A DNA stretch of 64,000 bases from Cristatella mucedo (lineage: Eukaryota; Bryozoa; Phylactolaemata; Cristatellidae): positions 449,001 to 513,000 of the forward strand of contig WPIO01000015.1 of NCBI GenBank assembly GCA_009760855.2. Reading direction: 5' to 3'. Shown in pieces: positions 46,140-57,952 of the stretch. The stretch's first letter is position 1. Each line of letters begins with the position of its first letter. The position numbers were made by a program, and so were the translations under genes. Under the pieces are notes generated by a model. That model ran no database searches. It was not told where the DNA came from and was given only the letters and a program-made list of their open reading frames with translations.

Positions 46140-47640
46140 ATGAGTAAAAATATGTGTTTGGAAAACTTTGGTGGTTTAATCCCTAAAACGGCTGTTTACT
46201 CTTGGGTACCCTTCTTGGCTAGTGCAAAGGTTGGCTGGTGCTTTATTGGTGAAATCGATTAAACTCGAAACCAAAGTAGACTGCGAATAAGTGATGGAAT
46301 ACATTGCCTGCATTCTTTTAATGATATGGAGTCAATTCGCAACCAAATTTGACTGCGAACTGTTGTATCTGTCAACTAACATGTTCAATGAAAACAGTTA
46401 ATTTTGGTTGCACAAAACAAATGAGTCAGCGGTTCGACAGATACGTTCCAGTCCGTTGACACAGTCATGAGGCTACGGATATTGCGGAAGTTTTTAGACC
46501 CGCACGAAAACAAGGTTCACTTCATTCTGTTTTTTTTTTATTTGCTTGCCCTATCTTTCGGTAACTCACCGAACCGCTCTAGAAGGTAACTTGGGTCTGC
46601 AAGCCCTGTCATTTGCCGGATACGGGTTACGCCATTCAAGGTAAAGATTAAGTCACTCTGGAAAATGCACTGGCTATGGACGTATTAAATGACCACCAGA
46701 ACCAACCTTTCAGGGGGAAACTTCCGCTGCACTACGGAATCCAATTGAACATTCGCCCAGCTTTAAGAAACAGCGCGAATCAGCTACAAAATAAAGAGTG
46801 CCTTCAGGTTTGTGACCAAAAAGCATGTGCTTGGTGACCAATTTGGTGACTATGAATAATCCTGGTAAAACGGCCAATGAATACTTCCATAGCTACTGGT
46901 GGTACTACTTGAGGAAATACGCTGTGAACGAAAATTCAATTAATTGGAATCTAAATAATGATGAGGTAGTACGATTTCGCCAAAATCCTCGAATCTTAGC
47001 TTTTATTCCCTTAGCGGCAACATTCGCTACCTTTCGCGCCTTTCTGCTCGCTACCTTTCTGTTTCCCTATCGATATTTTCTGTCTCTCCCCTTTCTGCCT
47101 TCTTCTTCTGAGCCTTTTGATTAATTCTTTTTCGTATCTGCTCGTTTTTGTCATAGCTAAACCTGCAAATTATCGCTGCTTCCACCGTGACGCTTTACGT
47201 TCCGACGGTTCTCCGCGATGCAAAAGAGGCAGCTTGCCAGCCCGCGTTTCCTCTGGCTTCGCGGAGCTACCAGCTCCTCAGGACTTGGACTTGGTATTGC
47301 AATGCCACATTATTGGCTCGCGTTTTCGGTAATTTCTATAGTAGCCAGAGGATTTACTATTTTTGCTTTGACGCGGCCCTATTTGTATGTGCTGAAATAA
47401 ACACCTAAAAAGGCATCAACTTTGTAGAAAAACTCACTGACCAGCCCTCTTCGGCCGATGACCAGAGTTTGTCTGCAGCATAGCGGGCTGAGGTTTGTCA
47501 GCTTTAACAGGTCACTTATCTGGAGCATTATGCCTAAATTCGAATGCTCGTGCACGAACGTTATCAGGTCTACACTCGCCCTTCCTCGGACAAAATGTGA
47601 GTTGAGCAGTGCTCAATTTCGAAACTCAATTGTGGCAACT
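46140..47640. other. Unassigned DNA
   Basis: A short imperfect duplication occurs at 46270-46292 and 46338-46360 (CGAAACCAAAGTAGACTGCG / CGCAACCAAATTTGACTGCG). The 99-codon plus frame at 46825-47124 has no known motif. CpG rises after about 47040. Confidence 0.35.
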
Positions 47641-47648
47641 AAAAATCT

Positions 47649-47656
47649 CCTCTCTC

Positions 47657-47741
<85 letters not shown>
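47649..47741. repeat. (CT)n microsatellite, ~90 bp
   Basis: Almost pure CT with two CTTT interruptions at the left. The Leu/Ser and Arg/Glu open frames across it are artefacts. Confidence 0.98.
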
Positions 47742-47742
<1 letters not shown>

Positions 47743-47859
47743 GACCCGCAATGTATGAAACATTATAGCACAAAATTATAGAGTTTATTCGACACGACCT
47801 CGGCGGTTGCTCATCGAATGTCATTAAGACATAAATTCTTCTTCTGTGACGGTTGAGGA

Positions 47860-50200
47860 TTTAGACATAGGGGTGGCCACGTCGCTGCCCCCTATGGGGG
47901 GGGAACGAATGCCCCCTGCTACCCCCTGTGACTCCGCCACTGATTCCGAGCACCTTATTTTGCAATGGGCTGGAACTCTAATTAAAGCTCGGATTCCACT
48001 GGTAATACATAAAACTATTTGCTCCTGGTAAGCTATTACTTCCTACCTATGCTAGCCAGAATCCATATTTGGCGCGTGACGTACGACGCAACAATCTGCT
48101 CTTCTGACGCTATCCTTTAATGACCACTGCGTGTAACGACTAGAAGCTAGCTGACGCAGACTTAGTCTTTCCAACTTCACGATACTCCGAAGCGCTAAGT
48201 ACTTCGATAAACCTTGCACCTTCTGCGACGCGTTCGTGGGATGGCTTGACGAAGCCATTCTCGGCTTTAAAGACAAGTCACAGCCATCAGTCCTCTAAAG
48301 CTACCGCAAATATGCGAAGCACATCAGCAATGCAGTCTTCTGTCGCCGTCTGCACTGCGTTAGTCGGGGCAGTGGCACATACGCACTTCGAAACGTCTGC
48401 CTGTTTTTCTACAAGATTAAAAATATGTCTCCGGAGCAGCTTTGGGGGCCGCCAGACGGGTGCCAAGCAGCAGACTTAAGTCGGGTACGTAAACATTTAG
48501 AATGTCACCGCATATAGCCAAAAAGGCAAGGCGATCGCGAGCAAAACCTTACAACCCACGAAGTTCGTCGCAATCGGTTTCCGACATCCTTGGGCTCGCA
48601 CGGAACAAGCCAGAAGCATGGCTGACTCGGGAGGATAAATAGGGAGGAATAGGGGGGGAAATAAAATGAATAGGGAGGAGGAGGGGAGCAAAGAAGTCGG
48701 GCAGCCAGTAAGGAAATGCCACTCCCCTCTTCGGAGCAGCCAGCCGCCAGACGATCGGCTAGGGCACATTGGATAACACGGACGCCATGCGGGTCCCACT
48801 GGCTCGTCCTTTTTAACCGCTCTTACCGGAAGCCAGCTCGAGTTGCTTATAGTTCTCAGAGTGTTCTGTCGGCTTTACGCTGTCGACTACAGCTTCTACA
48901 CAATGCCCGAACCAAGGGCTTTAATGCGAACGCATGACGAGAGCTGTGCACTGCGGCTGATGTAGCAGCTCGCTCACCGACTATTGACCTAGCGCTGCAT
49001 TCACTTTAGTAAAGGAGCTAAGAGCCCGCCCGCGACTCATCGCACGGTGCGCCCGCGCTCAGCGTCGTCGCATTGCCTGCCGCAAATGGCGAAAGTACAG
49101 CCGTGAGCCGTGCGCTGGCCAACGCGAGCCGCACGCGCAGAGTCGCACTGGTGGACCAAGGAGGCACTACTGCGCCTATAGCCTAGGCTCTTGTCTTTTT
49201 TGTTGCAATAAGTGTTGGCAAGTATTCACGAGGCTCGGGCAAGCCTGCCTCGGACAAGCCTTCGCCTCTGCCCTTGCGCACGCGTTTAGCAGCTGCGCAG
49301 CTCGCTGACAATCCTCAGTGGAAGTGTCTAGAAGTTGTGGAGGCGTGCATCTCCTCGGGGCACGGCGGGACTTACAGCGACGCTATCACTTCCCAGCTTG
49401 GATCTGTTGGTGTCAGAGCGATAGTTTGGCTGCCGCGTCGTGGAGTCAGATGCTGCTTAAATAAAGATTCCTCGTGGCTGGTAGATTCATATTTTCATGG
49501 AAAATGAGTTGATTTTCGCTTCTCATTTGCACACAATGGATTCCAAAGTGTGCGGAGTTCAAGAGCTTTTCTTAAGAAAAATAAGGATATTTTAAGAAAC
49601 TTTTGAAGTTGCTGAGGTTTACCCGCTGGCACACTCTTATTTTCCTGCATACCGTAGCAAGTTTCCCATCTTAATTAGCGGCAAGTTACTACCTTAGGAA
49701 AAAGGAAGTAGATGGAGTATGCTGGAAGCTATTAAAGTCAAAAGATGTAAGAACCCATTAAAGCTCACTATAATTTAGTGACAAACCGCATTCAATGAAT
49801 ACGTTGGATTAAGGATCATTGTGTCCAAGCCAAAGGACACGTCAACGACATTCTTTCACACAGGTTTCGAACCCTGATTTCTCGACAACCAAATCCTGTT
49901 TCCGAGGGGACATTTCGCAATTCCAATGAGTATTCGTAGAGGCCGCACCGTGAGCAGTGCTAAAGAGCAACTTTGCCGTTACCTAAAGGCAAACCGCTAC
50001 AAGGGCCTTAAGGGCGACAGGTAATTGTAAAGTTATACTCAGGCGAGAGCGGACACGCTTACAGAAATGGAAGCCATTGTTTTTGCTCTGAAAACCTGGA
50101 TGTCGCCATTATGGCGTGCTAACATCTAGTGAGTGATAAACTAGATAGCAATTTGCGAGTAGTTGGGAATTGTCGGAGAGCGGGCACTGAGCAGGCATGC
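47860..50200. other. Unassigned DNA with a CpG-rich block at 48700-49500
   Basis: The densest CpG part is about 49020-49150 (GCGCCCGCGCTCAGCGTCGTCG and so on). It could be an unmethylated CpG island with a promoter, or GC-rich repeat DNA. No exon recognised. The 77-codon frame at 49274-49507 matches nothing I know. The segment 47880-47945 (CCCCCTATGGGGGGGGAAC, CCGCCACTG) resembles G-rich transposon ends. Confidence 0.35.
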
Positions 50201-50370
50201 ATTTATTATTTATTGTACTATTTATTATATAGTATTATAGTATATATAGTATATAGTATAGTATAGTATATATAGTATTTTATTGTATTGTATTTTTGTC
50301 TATTATTTATTATATTTATTTATTATTTATTATTATTTATGCATTTATTATATGAGCAGGCATTTATTCC
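50200..50370. repeat. AT-rich TATA/ATTTATT simple repeat
   Basis: Alternating TATTTATTATATAGTATTAT and TAGTATATAG units, then TATTTATTATTATTTATG. It can form many small hairpins. Confidence 0.85.
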
Positions 50371-50850
50371 AGACTACCAAATCTAGTAGACACAGTTCTG
50401 CGATCTCGCTCTTGCGACATTAGTAGTCAGCTAGAGGCTCCACTCGCCTGTTTTCCGCACCATTATCTCGAGCCACCCAACTCAATCTCCATTAAGAGCA
50501 GCTGTGAATCATTCTAACTTACGGGTCATCTGGCCTGGTATAATCCCGGTGGCTCATGTTCACGCTCGTCTTTGGAATTATCCCTAAATAGGCAATAAAC
50601 CTCTAACATGACGTGACATGATAACTAATGGTCACGTTGACCTTTTCGCTTTGACCTTGTTAAAATCGGTTCACTTCTCGACCATTAACCACGCAACCCC
50701 AACAGGTTTCACATTCTTCCATTCCCCTAGATAAATCAAAATGCTGATGGAGTCACGTCACTACACGCTCGTCCTCCAATTTCAAGAAGTCTGTAGTCCT
50801 CTCGAAGCAGTCTTTCGAATCTATTGTTTTAAGTTAATCAGACAGCAAAT

Positions 50851-51020
50851 ACTAGCTCATTCAATAGCCTCTTTTGTGTAGGGACAGAAGAGCCTTTGCG
50901 GCTATCACCACCACTTGCAGCGGCAATAAAGGATCTCCCACCGCCGGATTCGAACCCACGATCTCGGGACCGAGGTCGTGAAAAGCAACCGCCTTACCTA
51001 GTGTGCCACGACGGCTCACC
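50851..51020 (-). mobile_element. SINE-2 copy, full length
   Basis: ACTAGCTCATTCAATAGCCT, GGGACAGAAGAGCCTTTGCG, GGCTATCACCACCACTTGCA, reverse B box GGATTCGAACCCACGATCTC, and the head to CACGACGGCTCACC. Closely related to the 39142 copy. Confidence 0.9.
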
Positions 51021-51049
51021 ATGCTGTCAATGGTGACAGTAGTCTATTG

Positions 51050-53560
51050 CCCCCAGGTACCAAGTTCTCATTTATCTCAGGCTTCTCCGATCTCATTTTG
51101 ATTCTGTGTGCAAGAAAGCGACCATTATTTATTATGGGTGATTTAAACATTCACTGTGATAACTTATCTGAAGCATTCATTGCCGAATTTCGTGCACTGG
51201 CTGACTGATTTTCTCCTGCGGCTCATTTGTACCACCCTATCACATTACGAGCTGCACACTCGACCAAATTTTCTCCTACAAATGCATGCTATCGTCACCT
51301 ATGATTACCACATTCTGCATACCTGAACACAGGCAGATATTATTCAGTCTTCAGTGTGCGCCCTCATCTGCATCTCAAGTCACCAGTGAATCGATAGACA
51401 TAAAGACTTTTAACATCGATGCTGTCCTTGCGAGAATATCCTCTTCGCCCCTACTGTTTAATCGCCTCTGACCTGTCATTTTTGGCAAAATGCAACAACA
51501 CGACACTAGCTGACATGCTCGACGATTTTTCACCTCTGATTAAGCACACGGTGCGCCCTCGCCCAGATGGCCCATGGTTTACCACAGACTATAAAATAAC
51601 ATTGCATTAGCTTGAAATAAAAACATACAAAAGATCAGGACTGACAGTCTCCATCGACAGGCATACGAGGACTACTGTAGATCGTACCAGTAGATACTAG
51701 CAACGGCCAAGTATAGCTTCTGTAAAAACTTTGTTGAATCACAGATGCACAATCAAAAATGCTAATGTCGGCGATTGACCATCTCTTTAACTGCCTCAGG
51801 TTAGCTCCTTACCTTGTGATCCTTGTGACGGTCAAGCTGATGGCTTCTTAAGCTTCTTTGTCAACACCATAAACATGGTCAGGGTGTTCACCCCTTTTAT
51901 TGGCATCTCCTCTGGACTATTGTCCCTCAATTCCGTGCAGCACCTCAATGTCTGCATTCAAAGAGGCCACATCTGACATCATCCTGAAATGCATCTCCCA
52001 ATCAAAGAAGACTACAAGTTATCTACTCCCTAATCCCCATGGCCAACTTCTGCCGCATAGATCTGCTGCTGCCATGCACAACTAACATTTTTAAATATGT
52101 CACTGGCCTTAAGTGTCATGTCCCAGTACCTATCAAAAGGCTGTATTCAGGCTACCAACTAAGAAAGCAAAACTAGATTTCCGACACTTCCGCCCACGTC
52201 TTCCTTCTAACGTTCCTATCAGAGGCACTGCAAGGAGTTGCAGCGGACCAGCTGGGCTCTTAAATTGAAGCTTCGAACCTAGCAAGTAAGTTCTTCTGGT
52301 GTTAGAGCCGATCACTCCACAGAGTCAGCATTACTTTGGGTGTATAGCAGCCTTCTTTTGAATGTAGAGTTAGATAAAGTCTCTCCGCTAGTCTTGCTTC
52401 TTCATTGGGCAGCGTTTGACACGATTGATCACCGAGTGCTTCATGATCGCCTCCCATCTCGCCTGAGCATCAGAGGCACGGCGCTACAATGGTTTAAATC
52501 CTATCTCAGAAGGAGACCCGAGAGTATTGATGCGAGCCGACAAAAATCGTTGAAGAAGCCGCTGGAATTTGGTATACGTCATGGCTCTGTGCTTCGTGCG
52601 ATTCCTTTCACAGTTTATAACCTACCTCTTGCCGATGTGATCGCCAAGCACAATCTCGGCTTTCACTTATATGCAGGCGACACTTAGTAGTACCTTTGCT
52701 TTTAGCCCTCCCAGCCCTCCAGCACGTCAAATTATCTCTACTCCCTCGCATGCATGTATTGATGACAATCCTTGCATGAATGACAGCCAACTTTCTTAAA
52801 TTTAATGACAATGCAACCAACTTTCTAGTTATGGGCAAACCAAGTGTGACTCAGAAATTAGAAAACTTAACGCTAAATATCGGCTCTGCAACTATATCTC
52901 CTGTTGCATCTGCACGAGATCTAGGCTTCCTTTTCCAAAGCGGTCATTCACTAGACGACCACATTACCTATACAGTCAAGTCTGCCTACTTTTAGTTATA
53001 TAGCATTGCTAAAATTCTGGCTATCGTAGACAGGGATACTACATCTAAATTGATCCAGGTATTTCCGACATCCCGTCTTGACTTCTGTAACTTGAACAGT
53101 TCATGACAGACTATGCAGCCAGGCTTATTTGTCGTGAGCGTCGCAGTTGCCATATTACACTCCCTCTCGCTGACCTGCACTGGCTCCCAATTAAGCAGCC
53201 TATCGACTTCAAGGTTCTTTCGCTTCCTCTTAGGTCTCTTTATTCTCTAACTTTATTCTCTAACTCTTATATCTCTTTATTCTCTTTATTCTCTAACTCC
53301 AGCCTACCTATCATAAGTACTTCGCCACCACGTAAAGTATCGTAATGGAATCTCATACCAAAACCTCTTACGATCATCAAATTCTTTCAAGACCATGCTT
53401 TTAGTTCGTACACTCGCAAAGCCCGGAACTCACTCTTCTCTGAAATCATGACATCTCCTGACGTGAAGACATTCGAAAAGAAGCTAAGAATGCACCTGTT
53501 TGTCGCAGCATTTAGTAAGTCCTGGTGATTCGTCCTTTTTGTGCGTATGTGTGCTGACGC
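51050..53560 (+). mobile_element. LINE-A, longest copy (endonuclease to C-terminus), degenerate
   Basis: It has an APE-type endonuclease word IMGDLNIHCDN at about 51130-51165. RT motif-A remnant AAFDTIDHRVLHDRLPSRLS lies at about 52410, GTALQWFKSYL next, GIRHGSVL (for GVPQGSVL) at about 52575 and HLYAGDT (for YADDT; one catalytic Asp lost) at about 52665. The DKTN-like block and C-terminal [16 protein letters not shown] (about 53185) follow. Many stops and shifts make it dead. The usual 3' UTR and tail are missing at the right end. Confidence 0.88.
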
Positions 53561-53876
53561 TTTGTACGATACCTCTAACAATATAGATTGGTGTTATTAT
53601 ACGATTATTAGTCATTAGAGGAACCGAATTAGTTTCTCGATTATCGCAACGGTATTCGATTTAAGCAAGAATTCACCTTTATCTTAATGAAAGGAAGCTG
53701 CAGCAAAAAAGCGAATAAAAACATTGACTGAAGAAACGAAACGAAACAATCGACTCACGAAACTCATGATCACACATGCATTTAGCCACCCTCGACTGTT
53801 TTCTCTGGCCGCTGCCTAGTTGCGACCTGTCGCTAGCAGCCGCGGAGAGGACTTTAAAGATGCTAACTCTCTATCG

Positions 53877-53924
53877 CAGCGGATGTACAGGTAGCCGGTT
53901 TCAAAGCTACATGTACATCCGCTG
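53877..53924. repeat. 19-bp inverted repeat (hairpin), 10-nt loop
   Basis: Left arm CAGCGGATGTACAGGTAGC (53877-53895), loop CGGTTTCAAA (53896-53905), right arm GCTACATGTACATCCGCTG (53906-53924). Eighteen of 19 positions pair, with one mismatch. It is not part of any repeat family noted here. Confidence 0.9.
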
Positions 53925-54238
53925 ACAACAGAAGTTGAGCCTGCTTATGCGGCCACAGCATCAGCATCTAGCCATCACAAACCCGGTATCCAAGGAAATA
54001 AAGCAAGCAATCGAAACGGTGAATTTATTTGCAGTTTTGTGAGAAGAAGTTTCGGCATTAGGAACAATGCTCAATGGTAAGTTAGCTTTTCCGACTTATT
54101 TTTTGGATCCCCTCGTACTTAGTACTGCTTTTCTACGTACTTAGGCTATTCGCACGGTTATTCGCAAGGATCAGAGTGCTGATGCTAACTCGCACCTTGC
54201 GTATTGTGACAGCAATAAATAAACAAAAAACAAATATT

Positions 54239-54310
54239 CGCTGATTTAAGAGCCTTATTTGCATAGCCGTAGAAGGGCATTACCGGCTACTACCACCGGT
54301 TGCAGTTTGT
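54239..54310 (-). mobile_element. SINE-2 3' fragment
   Basis: CTGATTTAAGAGCCTTATTT, AGCCGTAGAAGGGCATTACC and GGCTACTACCACCGGTTGCA. The LINE-A tail at 54311 begins immediately after. Confidence 0.75.
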
Positions 54311-54589
54311 AATAATATAATATATAATATAATAATTCACTTGATAAAGCGCCCTCAGAGAACTGAATCTCTCTCTAGGCGCTTTACATTTGCTGCAAAG
54401 TGAAATGCAATTGAATGGTAAGTAAAATCATGCTTGAAAAACAAACAAGGTGAGTAATATGGTTAGGGGTGACATGCACAGTCAGCATGCAAATGTGGTT
54501 AGTGGCAGCATGCACAGTGTCAGCACGCATAAGCACATCAAAGACGATTCGCAGGGACCCGCTAAATGCTGTCCTAAATAGGCGTGTTA
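54311..54589 (-). mobile_element. LINE-A 3' UTR and tail
   Basis: AATAATTCACTTGATAAAGC, tail hairpin, then the 3' UTR repeats and GCTAAATGCTGTCCTAAATA, ending in the stop-codon region. Close to consensus. Confidence 0.88.
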
Positions 54590-54592
54590 GAA

Positions 54593-54690
54593 CGAAGGGA
54601 TTGATCAATGTAGGATTCGAACCCGCGACCTCGGTAGTGAAGAGCGAGCACTTTATCTCCTGGGCTATCATGGCCCCGTACACGACGAAG
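54593..54690 (-). mobile_element. tRNA-derived SINE head
   Basis: Minus strand: GGCCATGATAGCCCAGGAGA (A box), GAGGTCGCGGGTTCGAATCC (B box), then TACATTGATCAATCCCTTCG. It is sandwiched between two LINE-A pieces of opposite orientation. Confidence 0.75.
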
Positions 54691-54699
54691 AAGTAAACT

Positions 54700-54795
54700 G
54701 CATAATCGTGCTTCCTTTGCAGCAAATGTAAAGTGCCTAGAAAGAGATAAAGAGTTCTCTGAGGGTGCTACATCAAATGTACCGTTATATTTTTG
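54700..54795 (+). mobile_element. LINE-A tail
   Basis: CGTGCTTCCTTTGCAGCAAA, TGTAAAGTGCCTAGAAAGAG and GAGGGTGCTACATCAAATGT. (ATT)n is lost. Confidence 0.8.
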
Positions 54796-54889
54796 CACCG
54801 ACAGAAGCTTTTGCTCAGCAAGTAATCGGCTGAGGAGCTCAACTAAAATGATTCTTATGAACAGTCATTCTCTCTCCGGCTGCCGATTG

Positions 54890-55135
54890 CAGAACATCAT
54901 CGCCAGGCGTCCTCAGCTGTCACGCCCATGCTACTCGCCTCCTCGGCTTTCCTCCTGACTCAGCTACGCTTCTCACTTTGCCAGGGTAGCGTAAGAGAAA
55001 GTCTTTCGGCGAAATGCGAATGCGAATCAAAAGCCGCTCAGACTCTGAGTAAGCCATAGAAAAACTCTCCGGCGTCACATCCACCGTAGTCCTTGTGGCT
55101 TTATGGAGTGGCCTGGCGAATATATGCTACATTAC
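54890..55135 (+). mobile_element. LINE-C 3' fragment
   Basis: TCCTGACTCAGCTACGCTTC, TAGCGTAAGAGAAAGTCTTT, AAGCCGCTCAGACTCTGAGT, CCGTAGTCCTTGTGGCTTTA and TACATTACA. Same end as the 19336 copy. Confidence 0.65.
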
Positions 55136-55267
55136 AATTCGGCTTGTCCCTTGCATCGCGGTGTGCTCCACCTCGGGCCCACCCCCTGCTCCAGCCCTAC
55201 AGCAGCTTCGCTCTGACGCCAACTCACTGGCGTTGGACACTTCTTGTCGTGTACTTGCAGTATATTG

Positions 55268-55470
55268 ATTATAATAATAATAACAATAATGCACTTGATA
55301 AAGTGCCCTCAGAGAACTTAATCTCTCTCTGGGCGCTTTACATTTTGCTCCAAAGGGAAATGCAATTGAATGGTGAGTAAAATCATGCTTGATAAGCAAA
55401 CAAAATGAATAACGTGGTTAGGGGTGACATGCACAGGGTCAGCATGCAAATGTGGCTAGTGGCAGTGGCA
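55268..55470 (-). mobile_element. LINE-A 3' UTR and tail
   Basis: ATAATAATAATAACAATAAT, GCACTTGATAAAGTGCCCTC, near-consensus tail, then GGTCAGCATGCAAATGTGGC; it stops in the first 3' UTR repeat at about 55470. Confidence 0.88.
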
Positions 55471-55479
55471 GTATTATGC

Positions 55480-56290
55480 CAAGAATACGTTCTGCTCATC
55501 GCCTGTACATCCAGTAGATTATGCTGCTCGGATTTAGTTAAATGACCAATCACTTCTCCTTCGGCTACTTCCGGCGAGGTCTCTCAATCTATAAGTCAAT
55601 CATATATCTGCCAGCGACGTCTGTGGACTGTAGACCGTTGCCGAAGGTGACGCCATTGTCCACGGACTTCGCTTCAGATCCCCAGCGACCTTCAGCGAAT
55701 GCGGGCTAGTGGAAAGGGCAAGAGTGCATGCATTCTCTGCCACTAGTCGCGGCAAGCGTAAACTAATGGCGTCATCACCCGGCCGTCGGCCTCTAGCCGA
55801 GACAGTGGCGGACGGCGCCGCTACATTGCCGATAGAGAAAGCCAGTCGCGGAGGCGGACTCACCCGTATTTGTAGGAAAGTGAATCGCAAGAACCGCTTC
55901 GCCCTCGGTCAAATTAGCACGTCCGAGGACCGCTGAGGCGTCGGACGCCTCGAGGATGGCTGGCTTTCCTTGGCCTGTACGTCCACTTCTTCGATTCGCG
56001 AACAGTCGCGAGCCAAGTTTAGAATCAGTAGGGAAAGCCGCATATGCTTTTGAATTTTCAATGGCCGACCGCGTTCGGCGACTCCTTAGGTGACCTGATA
56101 GCTGAAACGCCTGACTTCCGATATTGTATCGCTACGAACGTATAGTAGCGGCTTCCAGAAGTTGGCCTTAATCGCAACGGCGGTCGTAACGGTGCTAGTC
56201 TCTCAGCCGACGCCCGACGAATGCCGGTGAAGCCCTGAGAGTCTTGGGCGAGGCTAGCGAGCAGTGGGTGCAGCGCCGAAGTATATATTC
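55480..56290. other. GC-rich DNA, no gene recognised
   Basis: Overlapping open frames on both strands (for example 55600-55890 minus and 55709-55936 plus) reflect the high GC content. None shows a known domain. Confidence 0.3.
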
Positions 56291-56294
56291 TATA

Positions 56295-56370
56295 CAGTCG
56301 TCCCTCGCCACTTCGCGCTTCGACTTTCGCGGCTTCAGTTTAACGCGGTTTTCAAATATGTTCATTAAAA
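56295..56370. mobile_element. pogo/Tigger-like terminal sequence
   Basis: ACAGTCGTCCCTCGCCACTT, CGCGCTTCGACTTTCGCGGC and TTCAGTTTAACGCGGTTTTC match the CAGTxGTCCCTCGxxxxTCGCGG pattern at the ends of pogo/Tigger-type DNA transposons as I know it. I did not find the matching inverted end nearby, so it may be a solo end or a broken MITE. Confidence 0.5.
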
Positions 56371-56635
56371 AGTTGATCGAGATGGTGAAAATGATACAGT
56401 GCGCTCTCGTTTGTCTGAGTCAATTACACGCCCCTGCACGGAAATTAAAATTGAAATTACCGTACCATATGGGTAGTTGGTCCATGAATTCGAGCACGCC
56501 CAAAAATCCTTTAACGTCTGGTGCAGGCTCGTTGAGAGCAGTAACCTTGCTCTTCTTTGCCGTGCAGTGCACCTCTTCATCATCATCGAACAAATTGCAC
56601 TAGTTTCATGAGTTAGTGGTTGTGTGTAAAAACTG

Positions 56636-56636
56636 C

Positions 56637-56675
<39 letters not shown>

Positions 56676-56676
56676 T
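56636..56676. repeat. (GT)n microsatellite
   Basis: GTGTGTGT with a GCGCGC interruption. Confidence 0.95.
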
Positions 56677-56679
56677 AAT

Positions 56680-57950
56680 CAAACGTACAAGAATAAGAAT
56701 ACGATATTTGTAATGTCTCATACGTCTTACTATCCTTTACTTTGTGTAATATATTGGGTAGTACGGGTGCAATGGCGAATAAAAGGGTGCTATTTCATTT
56801 CATATCCAGAAGGCTTTAATAATGCGAGATTCCGAGGGCTGCGTTGCTACCGTGTGGCTACGAGCTACGAGGATCGGGTGTGTGCACCTTGCCCGCGTTT
56901 TGCCGCCATCTGAACTAGCGATAGTTACGCACATCGCACAAGTGTCGGGAGTTCGGATGGATTTCTGTATGTGCTCCGTCTTGCCCTGTCATCTGCAGTT
57001 GCTGAATGACTGCTGACGTCCAATGCGGTTACTCATAGCCACGGTAGCAGTGGCGGAGATGCGGCGGCGAGGGCATTTGGCTCCCCCCCGTCCCACTAAA
57101 GCATCGCAGCCACCTGGGCTGCCCCTAGTCATACGCTCTCCGGCCATATTCAGGGTCGAAATTATGTCATAATTCCACTCGACGAGCAGCCGCCGAGTTC
57201 GTGACGAATAAGCACTATAATTATGGGTCACGTTTTCCTTAATTGCCGGTCAAGCACAGCCCACATTACAAACTTATGGGGGGGGGGGTCTTGTCTCTAC
57301 ACGTACAATTTTGCAGATCTTGCCCCTCTGATGAAAGTCGTGGCTCCGCCGTAGTGCGTACACGTCACGTCACGTCCAGCGCGTCAGCTAAAGCGGTCAT
57401 ACCAGAGCTGACAGGATACTCGGTACCAGCGGGTTCCCATGCTCACCTTAGGGAAACCGGTGTGCAAACTGCTGTAAACATATTGTGAGAGAACGCTGAC
57501 TCGGGCGCCTAAAGCGATTAGCCGCGCCCTTCGAGGTGACCATCTAACTAAGAAGCCGCATGCTGTCGAGCGGTTTCGGACGCGAACAATGGTTCAATGC
57601 AGGCAGGGGAGCTGCAAATTAATGCATGAGCGGCCTCTGCGGAGGCATCCATCAACCCAGTAGGTCGCCCGCTGCCGCCTAGGTAGGGCGAAGGCCGGTC
57701 GGAGCCGGCGTTTAGTGTGTATCGTGAGCTTGGTGTGGGAGACAGAAGACCTGCCGCTTAGTCGCGCCACCCCAGCCCGACGACAGGTCCGTCTAGACGG
57801 CTGTCGCGCACAGTTAGCCTCGATGCATTAACGCGTTTCTGAAATGGGCGAGGGGCAACTGCTCAGCACGAGCTGAGTAGAACTTTTGAGGAGCTGCTGA
57901 TTGAAATTTTCTCTTGGCTTTTCTCTTTTCTCAACACGAACGCTAAAGCG
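56680..57950. other. Unassigned GC-rich DNA
   Basis: GTAGCAGTGGCGGAGATGCG at about 57041-57060 followed by CCCCCCCGTCCC resembles the GTGGCGGAG...G-run ends of many DNA transposons. There is a G-run at 57279-57289. No coding feature identified. Confidence 0.3.
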
Positions 57951-57952
57951 GG

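Noticed and set aside
47458-47824. Frames with long Leu/Ser or Arg/Glu runs
   Set aside because: They come from the (CT)n tract in different frames; no coding evidence.
54384-54725. 113-codon minus-strand frame
   Set aside because: It runs through the SINE head (54593-54690) into the LINE-A C-terminal end and 3' UTR; a chance fusion of repeat pieces.
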